Shown piece after piece: positions 25,616 through 34,006 of a stretch of DNA of 64,000 nt. Position 1 is the first letter of the stretch. Each line of letters begins with the position of its first letter. Below the pieces are notes generated by a model that saw only the letters and a list, made by a program, of their open reading frames with translations, made no database searches and had not been told where the DNA came from. A program made the translations under genes and the position numbers. This DNA comes from Corynebacterium sp. UBA2622 (GTDB taxonomy: Bacteria; Actinomycetota; Actinomycetes; Mycobacteriales; Mycobacteriaceae): the NCBI RefSeq assembly GCF_002339505.1, contig NZ_DDJO01000002.1:68125-132124 (forward strand). The letters run 5' to 3'.

Positions 25616-26392
25616 TCAGTCGCCGATGACGCCCCGGGGAACGACGATCGGCGCGGTTCCGCGGGGGTCGTCCCATACCTCCGCCTCGAGCCCGTAGGCC
25701 GCGGCGAGGGATTCGCGCGTGATCGCCTCGCTGGGCGAGCCGTGGGCCATCACCCGCCCGTCGCGCATGACCACCATCGTGTCCGAGTATGCGCCCGCCA
25801 GCATCAGGTCGTGGAGCACCATGACAACCGTAAGGCCGTCGCGCGCAAGCTCTCGGGCGAGCTCGAGCACCGACACCGCGTGGGCGGGGTCGAGGTAGGT
25901 GGTGGGCTCGTCGAGGAGGAGGACCGGTGTCGTCTGGGCGAGTGCCATCGCCAGCCACACCCGCTGCCGCTGCCCGCCCGAGAGCTCCGCGATGTCCCTG
26001 TCCACGTAGTGCGTGACCCCGGTGCGCTCGAGGGCCGCCTCGATTTCGCGGGTGCCCCCCGCCCCGCGGCCGAATCGCCGGTAGGGATGGCGGCCGCGGC
26101 TGACCAGCTCGCCCACGGTGAGCCCGGGCGGGGCCGCGGGGTGCTGGGGCAGGAGTGCCACGGTGCGGGCGGCCTCCCGCGCGCCCAGCGAGTGGAGGTC
26201 GCGGCCGTCGACAAGCACCTGCCCCGCGCGGGGGGTGAGCAGGTGGGTCATTGTCTTCAGGAGCGTCGACTTGCCGCAGCCGTTCGGGCCGATCAGGGTG
26301 GTGACGCTCCCCGGTGCGGCCGTGAGGCTCACCCCGTCGACGACATCGGGGCCGTCGCCGTAACCCGCGCGGACGTTGTGGACCTCAATCAT
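25616..26392 (-). CDS. Iron-siderophore ABC transporter, ATPase (FecE/FepC type)
   Basis: Energises siderophore import through the two permeases encoded just upstream. The 258-residue product has Walker A GPNGCGKST (35-43), the signature LSGGQ (137-141), Walker B VLLLDE (157-162) and a switch His in VLHD near 196. ATG 26392 overlaps the stop of the preceding permease (ATGA), so translation is coupled. It ends the four-gene operon; iron control comes from the DtxR box at the operon start. Confidence 0.92.
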   Translation of the reverse strand: MIEVHNVRAGYGDGPDVVDGVSLTAAPGSVTTLIGPNGCGKSTLLKTMTHLLTPRAGQVLVDGRDLHSLGAREAARTVALLPQHPAAPPGLTVGELVSRGRHPYRRFGRGAGGTREIEAALERTGVTHYVDRDIAELSGGQRQRVWLAMALAQTTPVLLLDEPTTYLDPAHAVSVLELARELARDGLTVVMVLHDLMLAGAYSDTMVVMRDGRVMAHGSPSEAITRESLAAAYGLEAEVWDDPRGTAPIVVPRGVIGD

Positions 26393-27432
26393 GCGACCAC
26401 CCTCTGGTTGCGGGCCCTGGCGACGACCAGGGCGACTAGGACGATTCCGCCGATGGCAGAGGTGAGCAGCCCCACGGGAGGGCTGGACGGGAAGAAACCC
26501 ACCGCTACGGCACACCCGGACAGGAGGGCGGCTCCGGCGAGGGCCGAGACGAGCGGCGGGGGCGTCGGAGCGCGGGACACCCCGCGCGCGAGCTGCGGGG
26601 CGATGAGGGCAACGAACCCGATCGGCCCGGCAAGCGACACGGTGACCGCAACGATCCCCGTCGCCGCCACGATGAGGACACCGCGCACCACGGGGAGGCG
26701 CACCCCGAGGGAGGTGGCGCTGGGGTCGTCGTGGGCCAGCAGCGGCAGGTCGGCCCCCACCGCCAGACCCGCTACGAGGAAGGGAATGAGACCCAGGGCG
26801 AGCGGGGCGAGCGAATCGAACCGCACGTGGGCCAACGAGCCGGCGAGCCACGTCTGGGCATCCGCGGCCCGGGTGAGGTCCGCGCGCAACAGCATGTAAC
26901 TCACCGCGGCCTGCGCCATCATGGACAACGCCACTCCCACGAGGACGAAGCGGCTGGTGGCGCGGACACCGCCGAGGGCGAGGAGGAGCGCAACGGCCAC
27001 GATGGCGCCCGCGAGCGCGAGACCGGCCCTCCACCAGAACGCGTCGATGTCCTCCGGCCAGCCCGGACGCGCCACAACCGTGCCGGTGACCACCGCGACG
27101 GCCGCTCCCCCGGATACGCCGAGGATGTCCGGGGAGGCGAGGGGATTGCGCGCCACCGTCTGGGTCCAGGCGCCGGCGAGACCGAGGGCCGCACCAATGA
27201 TGAGCGTCGCTGCGGCGACGGGGAGGCGCAGGTCCCACACGATCTGGTCCGTCCGGGGGGTGCCGCGCCCCGTGAGGGAGCGCAGGACCTCGCCGGGTTC
27301 CAGCTGCACGGCGCCCCTCGCCAGCAGCAGGATGTAGGCAGCCGCGGCGACCAGCGTGAACAACGCCGCCGCGAGGAGGCGGCCGCGCAGGCGGCGGGCG
27401 CGCTGGTGCCGCAGCATTTCGTGGACGCTCAC
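26389..27432 (-). CDS. Iron-siderophore ABC transporter permease (FecCD family, second)
   Basis: A 347-residue FecCD/BtuC-type permease with about nine to ten membrane helices. The family motifs GAWTQTVARNPLASPDILG and the cytosolic coupling segment GFVALIAPQLAR are present. Start GTG 27432 overlaps the stop of the first permease (GTGA). With the other permease it should form a heterodimer channel. Confidence 0.9.
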   Translation of the reverse strand: MSVHEMLRHQRARRLRGRLLAAALFTLVAAAAYILLLARGAVQLEPGEVLRSLTGRGTPRTDQIVWDLRLPVAAATLIIGAALGLAGAWTQTVARNPLASPDILGVSGGAAVAVVTGTVVARPGWPEDIDAFWWRAGLALAGAIVAVALLLALGGVRATSRFVLVGVALSMMAQAAVSYMLLRADLTRAADAQTWLAGSLAHVRFDSLAPLALGLIPFLVAGLAVGADLPLLAHDDPSATSLGVRLPVVRGVLIVAATGIVAVTVSLAGPIGFVALIAPQLARGVSRAPTPPPLVSALAGAALLSGCAVAVGFFPSSPPVGLLTSAIGGIVLVALVVARARNQRVVA

Positions 27433-28418
27433 AGGAGCACCCCGGCCCCGCGCCGCGCCACCCAGATGAGCAGGGGTGCACCCACAATCGCGATCACGAC
27501 GGACAGGTCCAGCTCCCCGGGGCGCATGACGACGCGCCCGAGGATGTCGGCGCCGAGTACCAGCACCGCGCCGACGAGGGCGACGGGAACCAACATGCGG
27601 CTCAGCGAGGGGCCGGTGAAGAAACGTGTGAGGTGCGGTGCGGCAAAACCGACGAAGACCACGGGCCCCACCGCGGCTGTCGCCGAACCCGCGAGAACCG
27701 CGATCACCGCGGCCGCGCCAGGGTGCACCCACCGCGGGTCGACTCCCAGGGCCCGCGCCGACTCCTCCCCCATCGAGAGAAGGTCGAGCGGTCGCGCAAG
27801 CACGGCGGCCAGCATCAGACCGAGCGCAAGACCCGCGGCCGCAATGGAGATTTCCGTCCACCCGCGGCCCGCGGTCGTGCCGACCGTCCACTGCCGCATG
27901 CCGTCGAAGACGCTGTGCGTGCGCAGCGCGAGCATGGTCGCCCCGGCCTGAAGCGAGGCGGTGATGCCCACGCCGACGAGGATGAGCGTGACGGGATCCA
28001 GGGAGTGCCGCGCGACGGCGGTGATTACGCCGACCGCTGCGGCACTGCCCACGAGGGCGGCCGCTGAAATGGCCCACGGATGCGAAAGGACGCCGAAGCT
28101 CATGGCCACTGCCACCGCGAACGCCGCACCCGCCGTCACACCCAGGTAACCCGGGTCGGCGAGCGGGTTGCGCATCCAGCTCTGCGCGAACGCCCCCGCG
28201 AGGGCGAGGGACGCCCCGGCAGCGGCCGCGAGCAGCGTGCGCGGGACCCGGAGGTCCCACACGAGGTGGGCAGCCTCGCCGTCGCCCGGCCCGGAAACGA
28301 TGGCCCGGAACACGTCATCGGCCGCCGTGGCGTTCGACCCGACGAAGCACGAAGCGACGACGGCGAGGGCCAGCGCACCCGTGCAGAAGGCGACCGTGGC
28401 AAGGCGTGAAGGACGCAT
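27429..28418 (-). CDS. Iron-siderophore ABC transporter permease (FecCD family, first)
   Basis: A 329-residue permease paralogous to its neighbour. It shows GAFAQSWMRNPLADPGYLG after the first helices and the coupling motif GFAAPHLTRFF. ATG 28418 overlaps the stop of the binding-protein gene (TGATG); an in-frame codon at 28451 would lie inside that gene and is rejected. An N-terminal membrane helix follows directly. Confidence 0.9.
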   Translation of the reverse strand: MRPSRLATVAFCTGALALAVVASCFVGSNATAADDVFRAIVSGPGDGEAAHLVWDLRVPRTLLAAAAGASLALAGAFAQSWMRNPLADPGYLGVTAGAAFAVAVAMSFGVLSHPWAISAAALVGSAAAVGVITAVARHSLDPVTLILVGVGITASLQAGATMLALRTHSVFDGMRQWTVGTTAGRGWTEISIAAAGLALGLMLAAVLARPLDLLSMGEESARALGVDPRWVHPGAAAVIAVLAGSATAAVGPVVFVGFAAPHLTRFFTGPSLSRMLVPVALVGAVLVLGADILGRVVMRPGELDLSVVIAIVGAPLLIWVARRGAGVLL

Positions 28419-29389
28419 CAGAGGTTCTTGGACACCTCGTTGAGCGCCCACGGGATGGTCAGCGGATTGGGCATGCTCATCGCGCTGCCCGTGTTCTGGT
28501 CCAGGAAGACCACGCGGCCCTCTCTGACGATTTTCAGGTTCTGGAAGTTCGGGTCGTTGCGCAGCTGCTCGGCGGCCCCGCCCCAGTCGACAATGAAGAG
28601 GCGGTCAAGCTCATCGAGCCGGCCGAAGTTCTCGGCGGAGAGCGCGTTGTAGAAGGTGTCGGTGCTCTGCAGGTCCTGCGGGATTGTCATGCCCATGTCC
28701 TCGACGAACTGCCCGCGGCCGTCACCGGAGCCGTAGATGCTGATCTGCCCGTTGAAGGGCATCGCCACCGCGCCCTTCTTCCCCTGGAGATCACCGTGCG
28801 CGGAGCGGAAGTCCTCGAACTTCTTCTCGGTGTCCTTGACCAGGGTGTCCCCCTCGTCCTTCTTGCCCAGCCCTCCAGCAATGGCGCGAACCTGGTCCTC
28901 CCAGGGGATCTGCCAGTCCTTCGCGCCATCCGGCTTCACGGTGACCGGGGCGATGTTCCTCAGCTGGGAGAGGGTGTCCTGCTCCAGGACGGTGTTCACG
29001 GCGATGATGTTGGTCGGATCGGCGCCGATGACCTTCTCCATCGCCTCGGAGGTGAACCCGGAGCCGGTTCCATAGATCACCACGGGCTGCTTGTCGCCGA
29101 AGCGCTCCTCGGCCCACGGGCCGACACCCTTCGGTCCGACGTCACCCTCGCCACCGAAGGGGGCGACCACAGTGGGGACGACCCCCAGCGCGAGGGCGGT
29201 GTCCACGTCGCCGAGTCCGAGCGCCGCAACGCGCTCGTTGTTCGCTTCCGCGGCCGCTGCCCCGCTTTCCGACGTCTTCCCTGCCGCGTCACCGCTGTCG
29301 GACGCGCGGGAGCACCCCGTCAGGGCGAGGGCGGCGGCGGTGAGCACGGCGGCGGCGCCGCGTCCGGGGCGCCGGAAAGAAATGTTCAC
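28418..29389 (-). CDS. Iron-siderophore substrate-binding lipoprotein (FecB/FepB type)
   Basis: Captures ferric siderophore outside the membrane and delivers it to the permeases. The 323-residue product starts at GTG 29389 with AGGAAGG upstream and has a signal peptide with lipobox LTGC (Cys26). The mature part has the two-lobed type III binding-protein plan joined by a long helix. First gene of the operon; the promoter overlaps a DtxR box. Which siderophore it binds cannot be read from sequence. Confidence 0.9.
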   Translation of the reverse strand: MNISFRRPGRGAAAVLTAAALALTGCSRASDSGDAAGKTSESGAAAAEANNERVAALGLGDVDTALALGVVPTVVAPFGGEGDVGPKGVGPWAEERFGDKQPVVIYGTGSGFTSEAMEKVIGADPTNIIAVNTVLEQDTLSQLRNIAPVTVKPDGAKDWQIPWEDQVRAIAGGLGKKDEGDTLVKDTEKKFEDFRSAHGDLQGKKGAVAMPFNGQISIYGSGDGRGQFVEDMGMTIPQDLQSTDTFYNALSAENFGRLDELDRLFIVDWGGAAEQLRNDPNFQNLKIVREGRVVFLDQNTGSAMSMPNPLTIPWALNEVSKNL

Positions 29390-29435
29390 GGATGGTCCTT
29401 CCTGGGGGCGGGTGCTGTTGTCGGCAGACTCCCAC

Positions 29436-29465
29436 ATACTAGGGCTTGCGAAGTAGGTAAGGCAA
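29436..29465 (-). promoter_or_regulatory. Promoter of the siderophore importer operon
   Basis: On the minus strand: -35 TTGCCT (29460-29465), an 18-base spacer, -10 TAGTAT (29436-29441). The DtxR box covers the -35 and the start of the spacer, so bound repressor would block RNA polymerase. Confidence 0.7.
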
Positions 29466-29471
29466 ACCTAA
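29453..29471. promoter_or_regulatory. DtxR/IdeR iron box
   Basis: GTAGGTAAGGCAAACCTAA matches the DtxR consensus TTAGGTTAGGCTAACCTAA at 16 of 19 positions by hand count. It lies between the divergent binding-protein gene and the siderophore-interacting protein gene and can repress both in high iron. Known family logic: Fe(II)-loaded DtxR binds such 19-bp palindromes. Confidence 0.85.
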
Positions 29472-29504
29472 TCTGAAAGGGCTACGATTTGCAAGGAGGT
29501 TCGA

Positions 29505-30305
29505 ATGGGAACGCACGTGAGGAACCCGCACCGCCTCGTCCCCGTCACGGTCACCGGCGTGGAGCGGCCCGCGGAGGAGCTGGTTCGCGTCACCCTGCAC
29601 GCCCCCGAATTCCGGGACACCCCCGGCTTCGCCCCCGATGAGTACTTCGGGCTGGTCATGCCGCAGGAGGGGCAGCGGTTCAAGCCATTCCGGATGGGCC
29701 ACAACCCGCGGGCCTCGGTGTCCTTCATTCCGCGTTCCGAGCGCCCCACGCTGCGCTGGTACACGGTGCGCCACTACCGTCCCGCCGACGCCGAGGTGGA
29801 TGTCGACGTGGTCACCCACGGTGACAACGGCCCGGGCTCGGCCTGGTTCAACCGGGTCCGCCCCGGGGATACCGCCGGTTTCCTCGGTTGCCACCCGGTA
29901 TGGGAACCGGCCCAGGGTCGGCTTCTCATCGTTGCCGACCCGAGCTCTCTTCCCGCCGCGCGCCGCGTGCTCTCCCACCTCGAGGCGACGGATCCCGCGT
30001 CCCTCGGCACAACGGAGGTCGTGGTGGTGGGCGCGGACGAAGGAATGGTTGAGCCGGGTTTCGCTGATTACTGGGCCCCGCTCGTCGCCCGCCTGCATGT
30101 CACGCGAACACCCTCGGCGGCTTCCGCCGATGAGATCGCCCGCCTCTTCACCGTGGAGGGGTGGGACATTCCCGACACGGTCTGGGCGTGCGGCGAGGGG
30201 GGCATGGCCAAAAAGGTCCGCAACCTCGCGGTAAAGACCTGGGGCGTCAATTCCAAGGCCATCACGTGGGTTCCCTACTGGTTCGAGGGCCGGCCCCGGC
30301 CCTAG
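29505..30305 (+). CDS. Siderophore-interacting protein (ViuB family ferric reductase)
   Basis: These FAD-binding proteins reduce ferric siderophores in the cytosol and release iron. The 266-residue product has the flavin-binding RWYTVRHY motif at 84-91 and a C-terminal NAD(P)H-binding region with WACGEGGMAKKVRN. ATG 29505 has CAAGGAGG 6 bases upstream. It is divergent from the importer operon and shares the DtxR box; a -10-like TACGAT is at 29483-29488. Import and reduction are thus coregulated. Confidence 0.9.
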   Translation: MGTHVRNPHRLVPVTVTGVERPAEELVRVTLHAPEFRDTPGFAPDEYFGLVMPQEGQRFKPFRMGHNPRASVSFIPRSERPTLRWYTVRHYRPADAEVDVDVVTHGDNGPGSAWFNRVRPGDTAGFLGCHPVWEPAQGRLLIVADPSSLPAARRVLSHLEATDPASLGTTEVVVVGADEGMVEPGFADYWAPLVARLHVTRTPSAASADEIARLFTVEGWDIPDTVWACGEGGMAKKVRNLAVKTWGVNSKAITWVPYWFEGRPRP

Positions 30306-30350
30306 CCCCTTTTCAACACCCCCGAGCGCTCGCCGGGAGCGCAGGTCCAG

Positions 30351-30404
30351 GGGGAAAGCACCAGACCGGTTTTACCTCCATTTCGCCCGTCTGGCGCTTT
30401 CCCC
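30351..30404. repeat. Long inverted repeat after the siderophore-interacting protein gene
   Basis: Arms GGGGAAAGCACCAGAC and GTCTGGCGCTTTCCCC, 16 bases each with a single G-T type mismatch, around a 22-base loop. It lies 46 bases after the stop codon. No U-tract follows, and the next terminator (30456) belongs to rpsQ, so it may stabilise the 3' end or terminate by structure alone. Confidence 0.6.
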
Positions 30405-30455
30405 GTGCACCCGATGCCCCGCAACCCACGGGGTTAACGCGGCCGGGTACGCAAA

Positions 30456-30479
30456 AAGGCCCCGCTTACGCGGGGCCTT
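30456..30479 (-). terminator. Terminator of the S10 operon after rpsQ
   Basis: AAGGCCCCGC / GCGGGGCCTT, a 10-bp perfect stem with a TTAC-type loop, followed on the minus strand by five T. Placed 24 bases after the rpsQ stop. Confidence 0.88.
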
Positions 30480-30503
30480 CAGGCTGCCAGTAGCCGATAG
30501 GGG

Positions 30504-30788
30504 CTAGCGGGCCTTCTCGATGATGTCCACAAGACGGAAGTGCTTGTCCTTGGACAGCGGGCGGGTCTCCTCGATGTGCACGAGGTCACCGACACCGGCG
30601 GTGTTGTTCTCGTCGTGCGCCTTCACACGCTTCGAGCTACGCACGATCTTGCCGTACAGGGCGTGGGACTTGCGGTCCTCGACCTCCACGACGATCGTCT
30701 TGTCCATCTTGTCGGACACGACGTAGCCACGGCGGCGCTTCTGTGACGCCTTTTCCTTCTTCACTTCGTTCACGTTTGCCTCAGTCAT
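30504..30788 (-). CDS. rpsQ: 30S ribosomal protein S17
   Basis: S17 (94 aa) is an OB-fold 16S rRNA binder. Core motifs RRGYVVSDKMDKTIVV and GDLVHIEETRPLSKDKH identify it. It is the last gene of the S10 operon; in many bacteria rplN would follow directly, but here the transcript ends. Confidence 0.95.
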   Translation of the reverse strand: MTEANVNEVKKEKASQKRRRGYVVSDKMDKTIVVEVEDRKSHALYGKIVRSSKRVKAHDENNTAGVGDLVHIEETRPLSKDKHFRLVDIIEKAR

Positions 30789-30790
30789 GG

Positions 30791-31021
30791 TTATGCCTCA
30801 GCTCCCGGGACGACGGACAGGCCGAGCTCGCGCTCGCGCAGCACCGTGTAGATGCGTGCGATGTCGCGCTTAACGGTGGAGATGCGGCGGTTGTTGGTCA
30901 GCTGGCCGGTGGCGAGCTGGAAACGCAGGTTGAACAGCTCTTCCTTCGCCTCGGTCAGGCGGGTGCGCAGCTCGTCTTCGGTGAGCTCGCGGAACTCGGA
31001 TGCGGGGGTACCGTTAGCCAT
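30791..31021 (-). CDS. rpmC: 50S ribosomal protein L29
   Basis: L29 (76 aa) is a two-helix protein by the tunnel exit. EFRELTEDELRTRLTEAKEE and LRFQLATGQLTNNRRI are diagnostic. ATG 31021 overlaps the rplP stop (TAATG); an upstream in-frame ATG at 31060 is inside rplP and rejected. Confidence 0.95.
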   Translation of the reverse strand: MANGTPASEFRELTEDELRTRLTEAKEELFNLRFQLATGQLTNNRRISTVKRDIARIYTVLRERELGLSVVPGAEA

Positions 31022-31437
31022 TAGAACTGGTCCTCCTTCTTGATGACGCGAACCTTGCACGGAAGCTTCGCGCCGGCGCGGCGGAGGGCTTCGAGTGCGG
31101 TTTCCTCGTTCGGGTACGACATCTCGAAGAGGATGCGGCCCGGCTTAACGTTGGCCGCCCACTTCTCCACGGGGCCCTTACCGGAACCCATGCGCACGCC
31201 GAGCGGCTTCTGGGTCAGGGGGCGGTCCGGGAAGATGTTGATCCAGACCTTGCCGCCACGCTTGACGTGGCGGTTGATCGCGATACGCGCGGCCTCGATC
31301 TGGCGGTTGGTGATGTAGGCCGGCTCGAGAGCCTGGAGGCCGTAGTCACCGAAGTTGATGGTGTTGCCACCCTTGGACACGCCGCGACGGGTCGGGCGGT
31401 GCTGGCGGCGGTATTTAACGCGCTTGGGGATAAGCAT
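31021..31437 (-). CDS. rplP: 50S ribosomal protein L16
   Basis: L16 (138 aa) organises the A-site tRNA and peptidyl-transferase region. MLIPKRVKYRRQHRPTRRG at the start, RMGSGKGPVEKWAANVKPG in the middle. Three bases from rpsC and one-base overlap with rpmC. Confidence 0.96.
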   Translation of the reverse strand: MLIPKRVKYRRQHRPTRRGVSKGGNTINFGDYGLQALEPAYITNRQIEAARIAINRHVKRGGKVWINIFPDRPLTQKPLGVRMGSGKGPVEKWAANVKPGRILFEMSYPNEETALEALRRAGAKLPCKVRVIKKEDQF

Positions 31438-31440
31438 GTT

Positions 31441-32184
31441 TTAACCCTCCTGCTTCTGCTCTGCGCGCTGGCGGCGCTGGCCACCGCGGCGGGGGCGGCG
31501 GTCACCGCGGCCACGACGGTCGTTCGAGGGAGCGTTGAGCTCGGACTCGCGGACGCCACCGACGACATCGCCCTTGTAGATCCACACCTTGACGCCGATG
31601 ACGCCGAAGGTGGTGTGCGCCTCCGCAATGCCGTAGTCGATCTCCGCACGGAGGGTGTGCAGCGGCACACGCCCCTCGTGGTAGCGCTCGACGCGGGACA
31701 TCTCGGCGCCGCCGAGACGACCGGAGGTCATGACCTTGATGCCCTTGACCTGCGGGTTGCGCATGGCGGACTGGATGGCCTTGCGCATCGCGCGACGGAA
31801 GGCAACGCGGTTGACCAGCTGCTCCGCGATGGACTGGGCCACCAGGGCAGCGTTGGCGTCGACGTTCTTGACCTCGAGGATGTTGAGGGCGACCATCTTG
31901 CCGGTGAGCTTCTCCAGCTCACGGCGAATACGGTCAGCCTCGGCACCGCGGCGGCCGATCACGATGCCCGGGCGGGCGGTGTGGATGTCGACGCGGACAC
32001 GGTCACGGGTGCGCTCAATCACGACGTCGGCGATGCCGGCGCGCTCAAGACCCTTGGAGAGGAAATCGCGGATCTTGATGTCCTCGGCAACGTAGTCGGC
32101 GTAGTTCTTGTCGGCGTACCAGTGGGACTTCCAGTCTGCGGTGATTCCCAGGCGCAGGCCGTGTGGGTGAATTTTCTGGCCCAT
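31441..32184 (-). CDS. rpsC: 30S ribosomal protein S3
   Basis: S3 (247 aa) lines the mRNA entry channel and has helicase-like action there. MGQKIHPHGLRLGITADWK at the start, the KH-domain GXXG segment VIGRRGAEADRIRREL, and a basic Arg/Gly/Gln-rich C-terminal tail are seen. Its ATG overlaps the rplV stop (TAATG). Confidence 0.96.
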   Translation of the reverse strand: MGQKIHPHGLRLGITADWKSHWYADKNYADYVAEDIKIRDFLSKGLERAGIADVVIERTRDRVRVDIHTARPGIVIGRRGAEADRIRRELEKLTGKMVALNILEVKNVDANAALVAQSIAEQLVNRVAFRRAMRKAIQSAMRNPQVKGIKVMTSGRLGGAEMSRVERYHEGRVPLHTLRAEIDYGIAEAHTTFGVIGVKVWIYKGDVVGGVRESELNAPSNDRRGRGDRRPRRGGQRRQRAEQKQEG

Positions 32185-32543
32185 TACTTAGCCCCTTCCT
32201 TGGACTCGACAACAACGGTGATGTGGGACGTGCGCTTCCGGATCTGGAAGGCGCGGCCCTGGGCACGGGGCTGGTAACGGCGCATGGTCGGGCCCTCGTT
32301 GGCGTACGCCTCGGAGATGACCAGGGTGCGCGGGTCCAGACCGAAGTTGTTCTCGGCGTTGGCGGCTGCGGACGCGACGACCTTGGCCACCGGCTTGGCG
32401 GCACCCTGCGGCGCGTACTTCAGGATCGCGAGGGCCTCGGCGACGGACTTGCCGCGGACGAGGGCCAGCACGCGGCGGGCCTTCATCGGGGAAGTGCGGA
32501 CGAACCTGGCCGTCGCGGATGCAGTGGTGATGGTGTCAGCCAT
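32184..32543 (-). CDS. rplV: 50S ribosomal protein L22
   Basis: L22 (119 aa) reaches into the exit tunnel with its long hairpin. FVRTSPMKARRVLALVRGK at the start and the tunnel loop region MRRYQPRAQGRAFQIRKRT are present. No deletion or duplication is evident in the loop. Three bases follow rpsS. Confidence 0.95.
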   Translation of the reverse strand: MADTITTASATARFVRTSPMKARRVLALVRGKSVAEALAILKYAPQGAAKPVAKVVASAAANAENNFGLDPRTLVISEAYANEGPTMRRYQPRAQGRAFQIRKRTSHITVVVESKEGAK

Positions 32544-32546
32544 TGC

Positions 32547-32822
32547 TTATCGACGTCCCTTCTGGTCCTTGATGTGACCCTTGAAGGTCTTGGTGGGTGC
32601 AAACTCGCCGAGCTTGTGGCCGACCATGGACTCGTCGACGAACACCGGGACGTGCTTGCGACCGTCGTGGACGGCGAAAGTGTGTCCGATGAAATCGGGG
32701 AGAATGGTCGAGCGGCGAGACCAGGTCTTGATGACCTGCTTGGTGCCGGCCTCGTTCTGAGCGTCCACCTTGTTGAGGAGGTGCTCGTCGACGAACGGGC
32801 CTTTCTTAAGGCTGCGTGGCAT
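32547..32822 (-). CDS. rpsS: 30S ribosomal protein S19
   Basis: S19 (91 aa) is in the 30S head next to S13. MPRSLKKGPFVDEHLLNKV and GRKHVPVFVDESMVGHKLGE are diagnostic. It follows rplB by 16 bases. Confidence 0.96.
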   Translation of the reverse strand: MPRSLKKGPFVDEHLLNKVDAQNEAGTKQVIKTWSRRSTILPDFIGHTFAVHDGRKHVPVFVDESMVGHKLGEFAPTKTFKGHIKDQKGRR

Positions 32823-32838
32823 GTCTGTTTACCTCCTC

Positions 32839-33675
32839 TTAGCGCTTCTTGTTCGAGCGACGACGGCGCACGATCATGTTGTTCGAGTAACGGTTCGGGT
32901 TGCGGGTGCGGCCTTCCTTCTGGCCCCACGGCGAAACGGGGTGGCGTCCACCGGACGTCTTGCCCTCGCCACCGCCGTGCGGGTGGTCGACCGGGTTCAT
33001 GACAACGCCACGAACCGTCGGGCGCCAGCCCTTCCAGCGCATGCGGCCGGCCTTGCCCCAGCGGATGTTGATCTGATCGGCGTTTCCGACCTCGCCGATG
33101 GTGGCGCGGCAGCGGATGTCCACGCGGCGGATCTCGGAGGACGGCATACGCAGAACGGCGTAGGAGCCCTCCTTGCCCAGCAGCTGGATGGAGGTTCCCG
33201 CGGAGCGGGCGAGCTTGGCGCCTGCGCCCGGCTTGAGCTCCACGGCGTGGATGGTCGTACCGGTCGGGATGTTGCGCAGCGGAAGGTTGTTGCCCACCTT
33301 GATGTCCGCGGTCGGACCCGACTCGATAACGGTGCCCTGGGTCAGACCCTTCGGCGCGATGATGTAGCGCTTCTCACCGTCGTAGTAGTGCAGCAGCGCG
33401 ATGTTCGCGGTGCGGTTCGGGTCGTACTCGATGTGCGCGACCTTGGCCAGCACGCCGTCCTTGTCGGAGCGGCGGAAGTCGATCACACGGTAGCGGCGCT
33501 TGTGGCCGCCGCCGCGGTGACGGGTGGTGATGTGGCCGTGCTGGTTGCGGCCACCCTTCTTGGGAAGCGGGCGCAGCAGGGTCTTTTCCGGGGTGGAGCG
33601 GGTGAGCTCCTGGAATTCGGAAACGGAGCTGGCGCGGCGACCCGGGGTTGTCGGCTTGTACTTGCGAATAGCCAT
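32839..33675 (-). CDS. rplB: 50S ribosomal protein L2
   Basis: L2 (278 aa) supports subunit joining and the peptidyl-transferase centre. MAIRKYKPTTPGRR at the start and the signature RGVVMNPVDHPHGGGEGKTS with the conserved His are present. ATG 33675 is chosen; the longer frame to 33822 runs through the 3' end of rplW. Confidence 0.96.
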   Translation of the reverse strand: MAIRKYKPTTPGRRASSVSEFQELTRSTPEKTLLRPLPKKGGRNQHGHITTRHRGGGHKRRYRVIDFRRSDKDGVLAKVAHIEYDPNRTANIALLHYYDGEKRYIIAPKGLTQGTVIESGPTADIKVGNNLPLRNIPTGTTIHAVELKPGAGAKLARSAGTSIQLLGKEGSYAVLRMPSSEIRRVDIRCRATIGEVGNADQINIRWGKAGRMRWKGWRPTVRGVVMNPVDHPHGGGEGKTSGGRHPVSPWGQKEGRTRNPNRYSNNMIVRRRRSNKKR

Positions 33676-33700
33676 AATGTGTCCTTTTCTATCGAGCCAC

Positions 33701-34006
33701 TTAGACGGCTGCGCCGCCGAAGATGTCGATGGAGTCGCTGCCCTCGCGGAGGGTGACGTAGGCGCGCTTGGTGTCCTTGCGCTTGCCCATACCGGTGCGG
33801 GAGCGCTTGCGCTTGCCCTCACGGTTGGCGGTGTTCACCGAAGCGACGTCGACGCCGAAGATCTCCTCCACGGCAATCTTGATCTGGGTCTTGTTGGCAG
33901 TCGGGTTCACGAGGAACGTGTACGTGTTCTGCTCCATCAGCGCGTAGGTCTTCTCGGAGAGGACCGGGGCGATGACGATGTCACGCGGGTTGGCAAACTT
34001 GGCCAT
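33701..34006 (-). CDS. rplW: 50S ribosomal protein L23
   Basis: L23 (101 aa) surrounds the tunnel exit and docks trigger factor and SRP. DIVIAPVLSEKTYALMEQN and VNPTANKTQIKIAVEEIFGV identify it. The start ATG overlaps the rplD stop (TAATG). Confidence 0.95.
   Translation of the reverse strand: MAKFANPRDIVIAPVLSEKTYALMEQNTYTFLVNPTANKTQIKIAVEEIFGVDVASVNTANREGKRKRSRTGMGKRKDTKRAYVTLREGSDSIDIFGGAAV

Noticed and set aside
30351..30404. Insertion-sequence end
   Set aside because: A single inverted pair facing each other with a 22-base loop; no transposase or target duplication.
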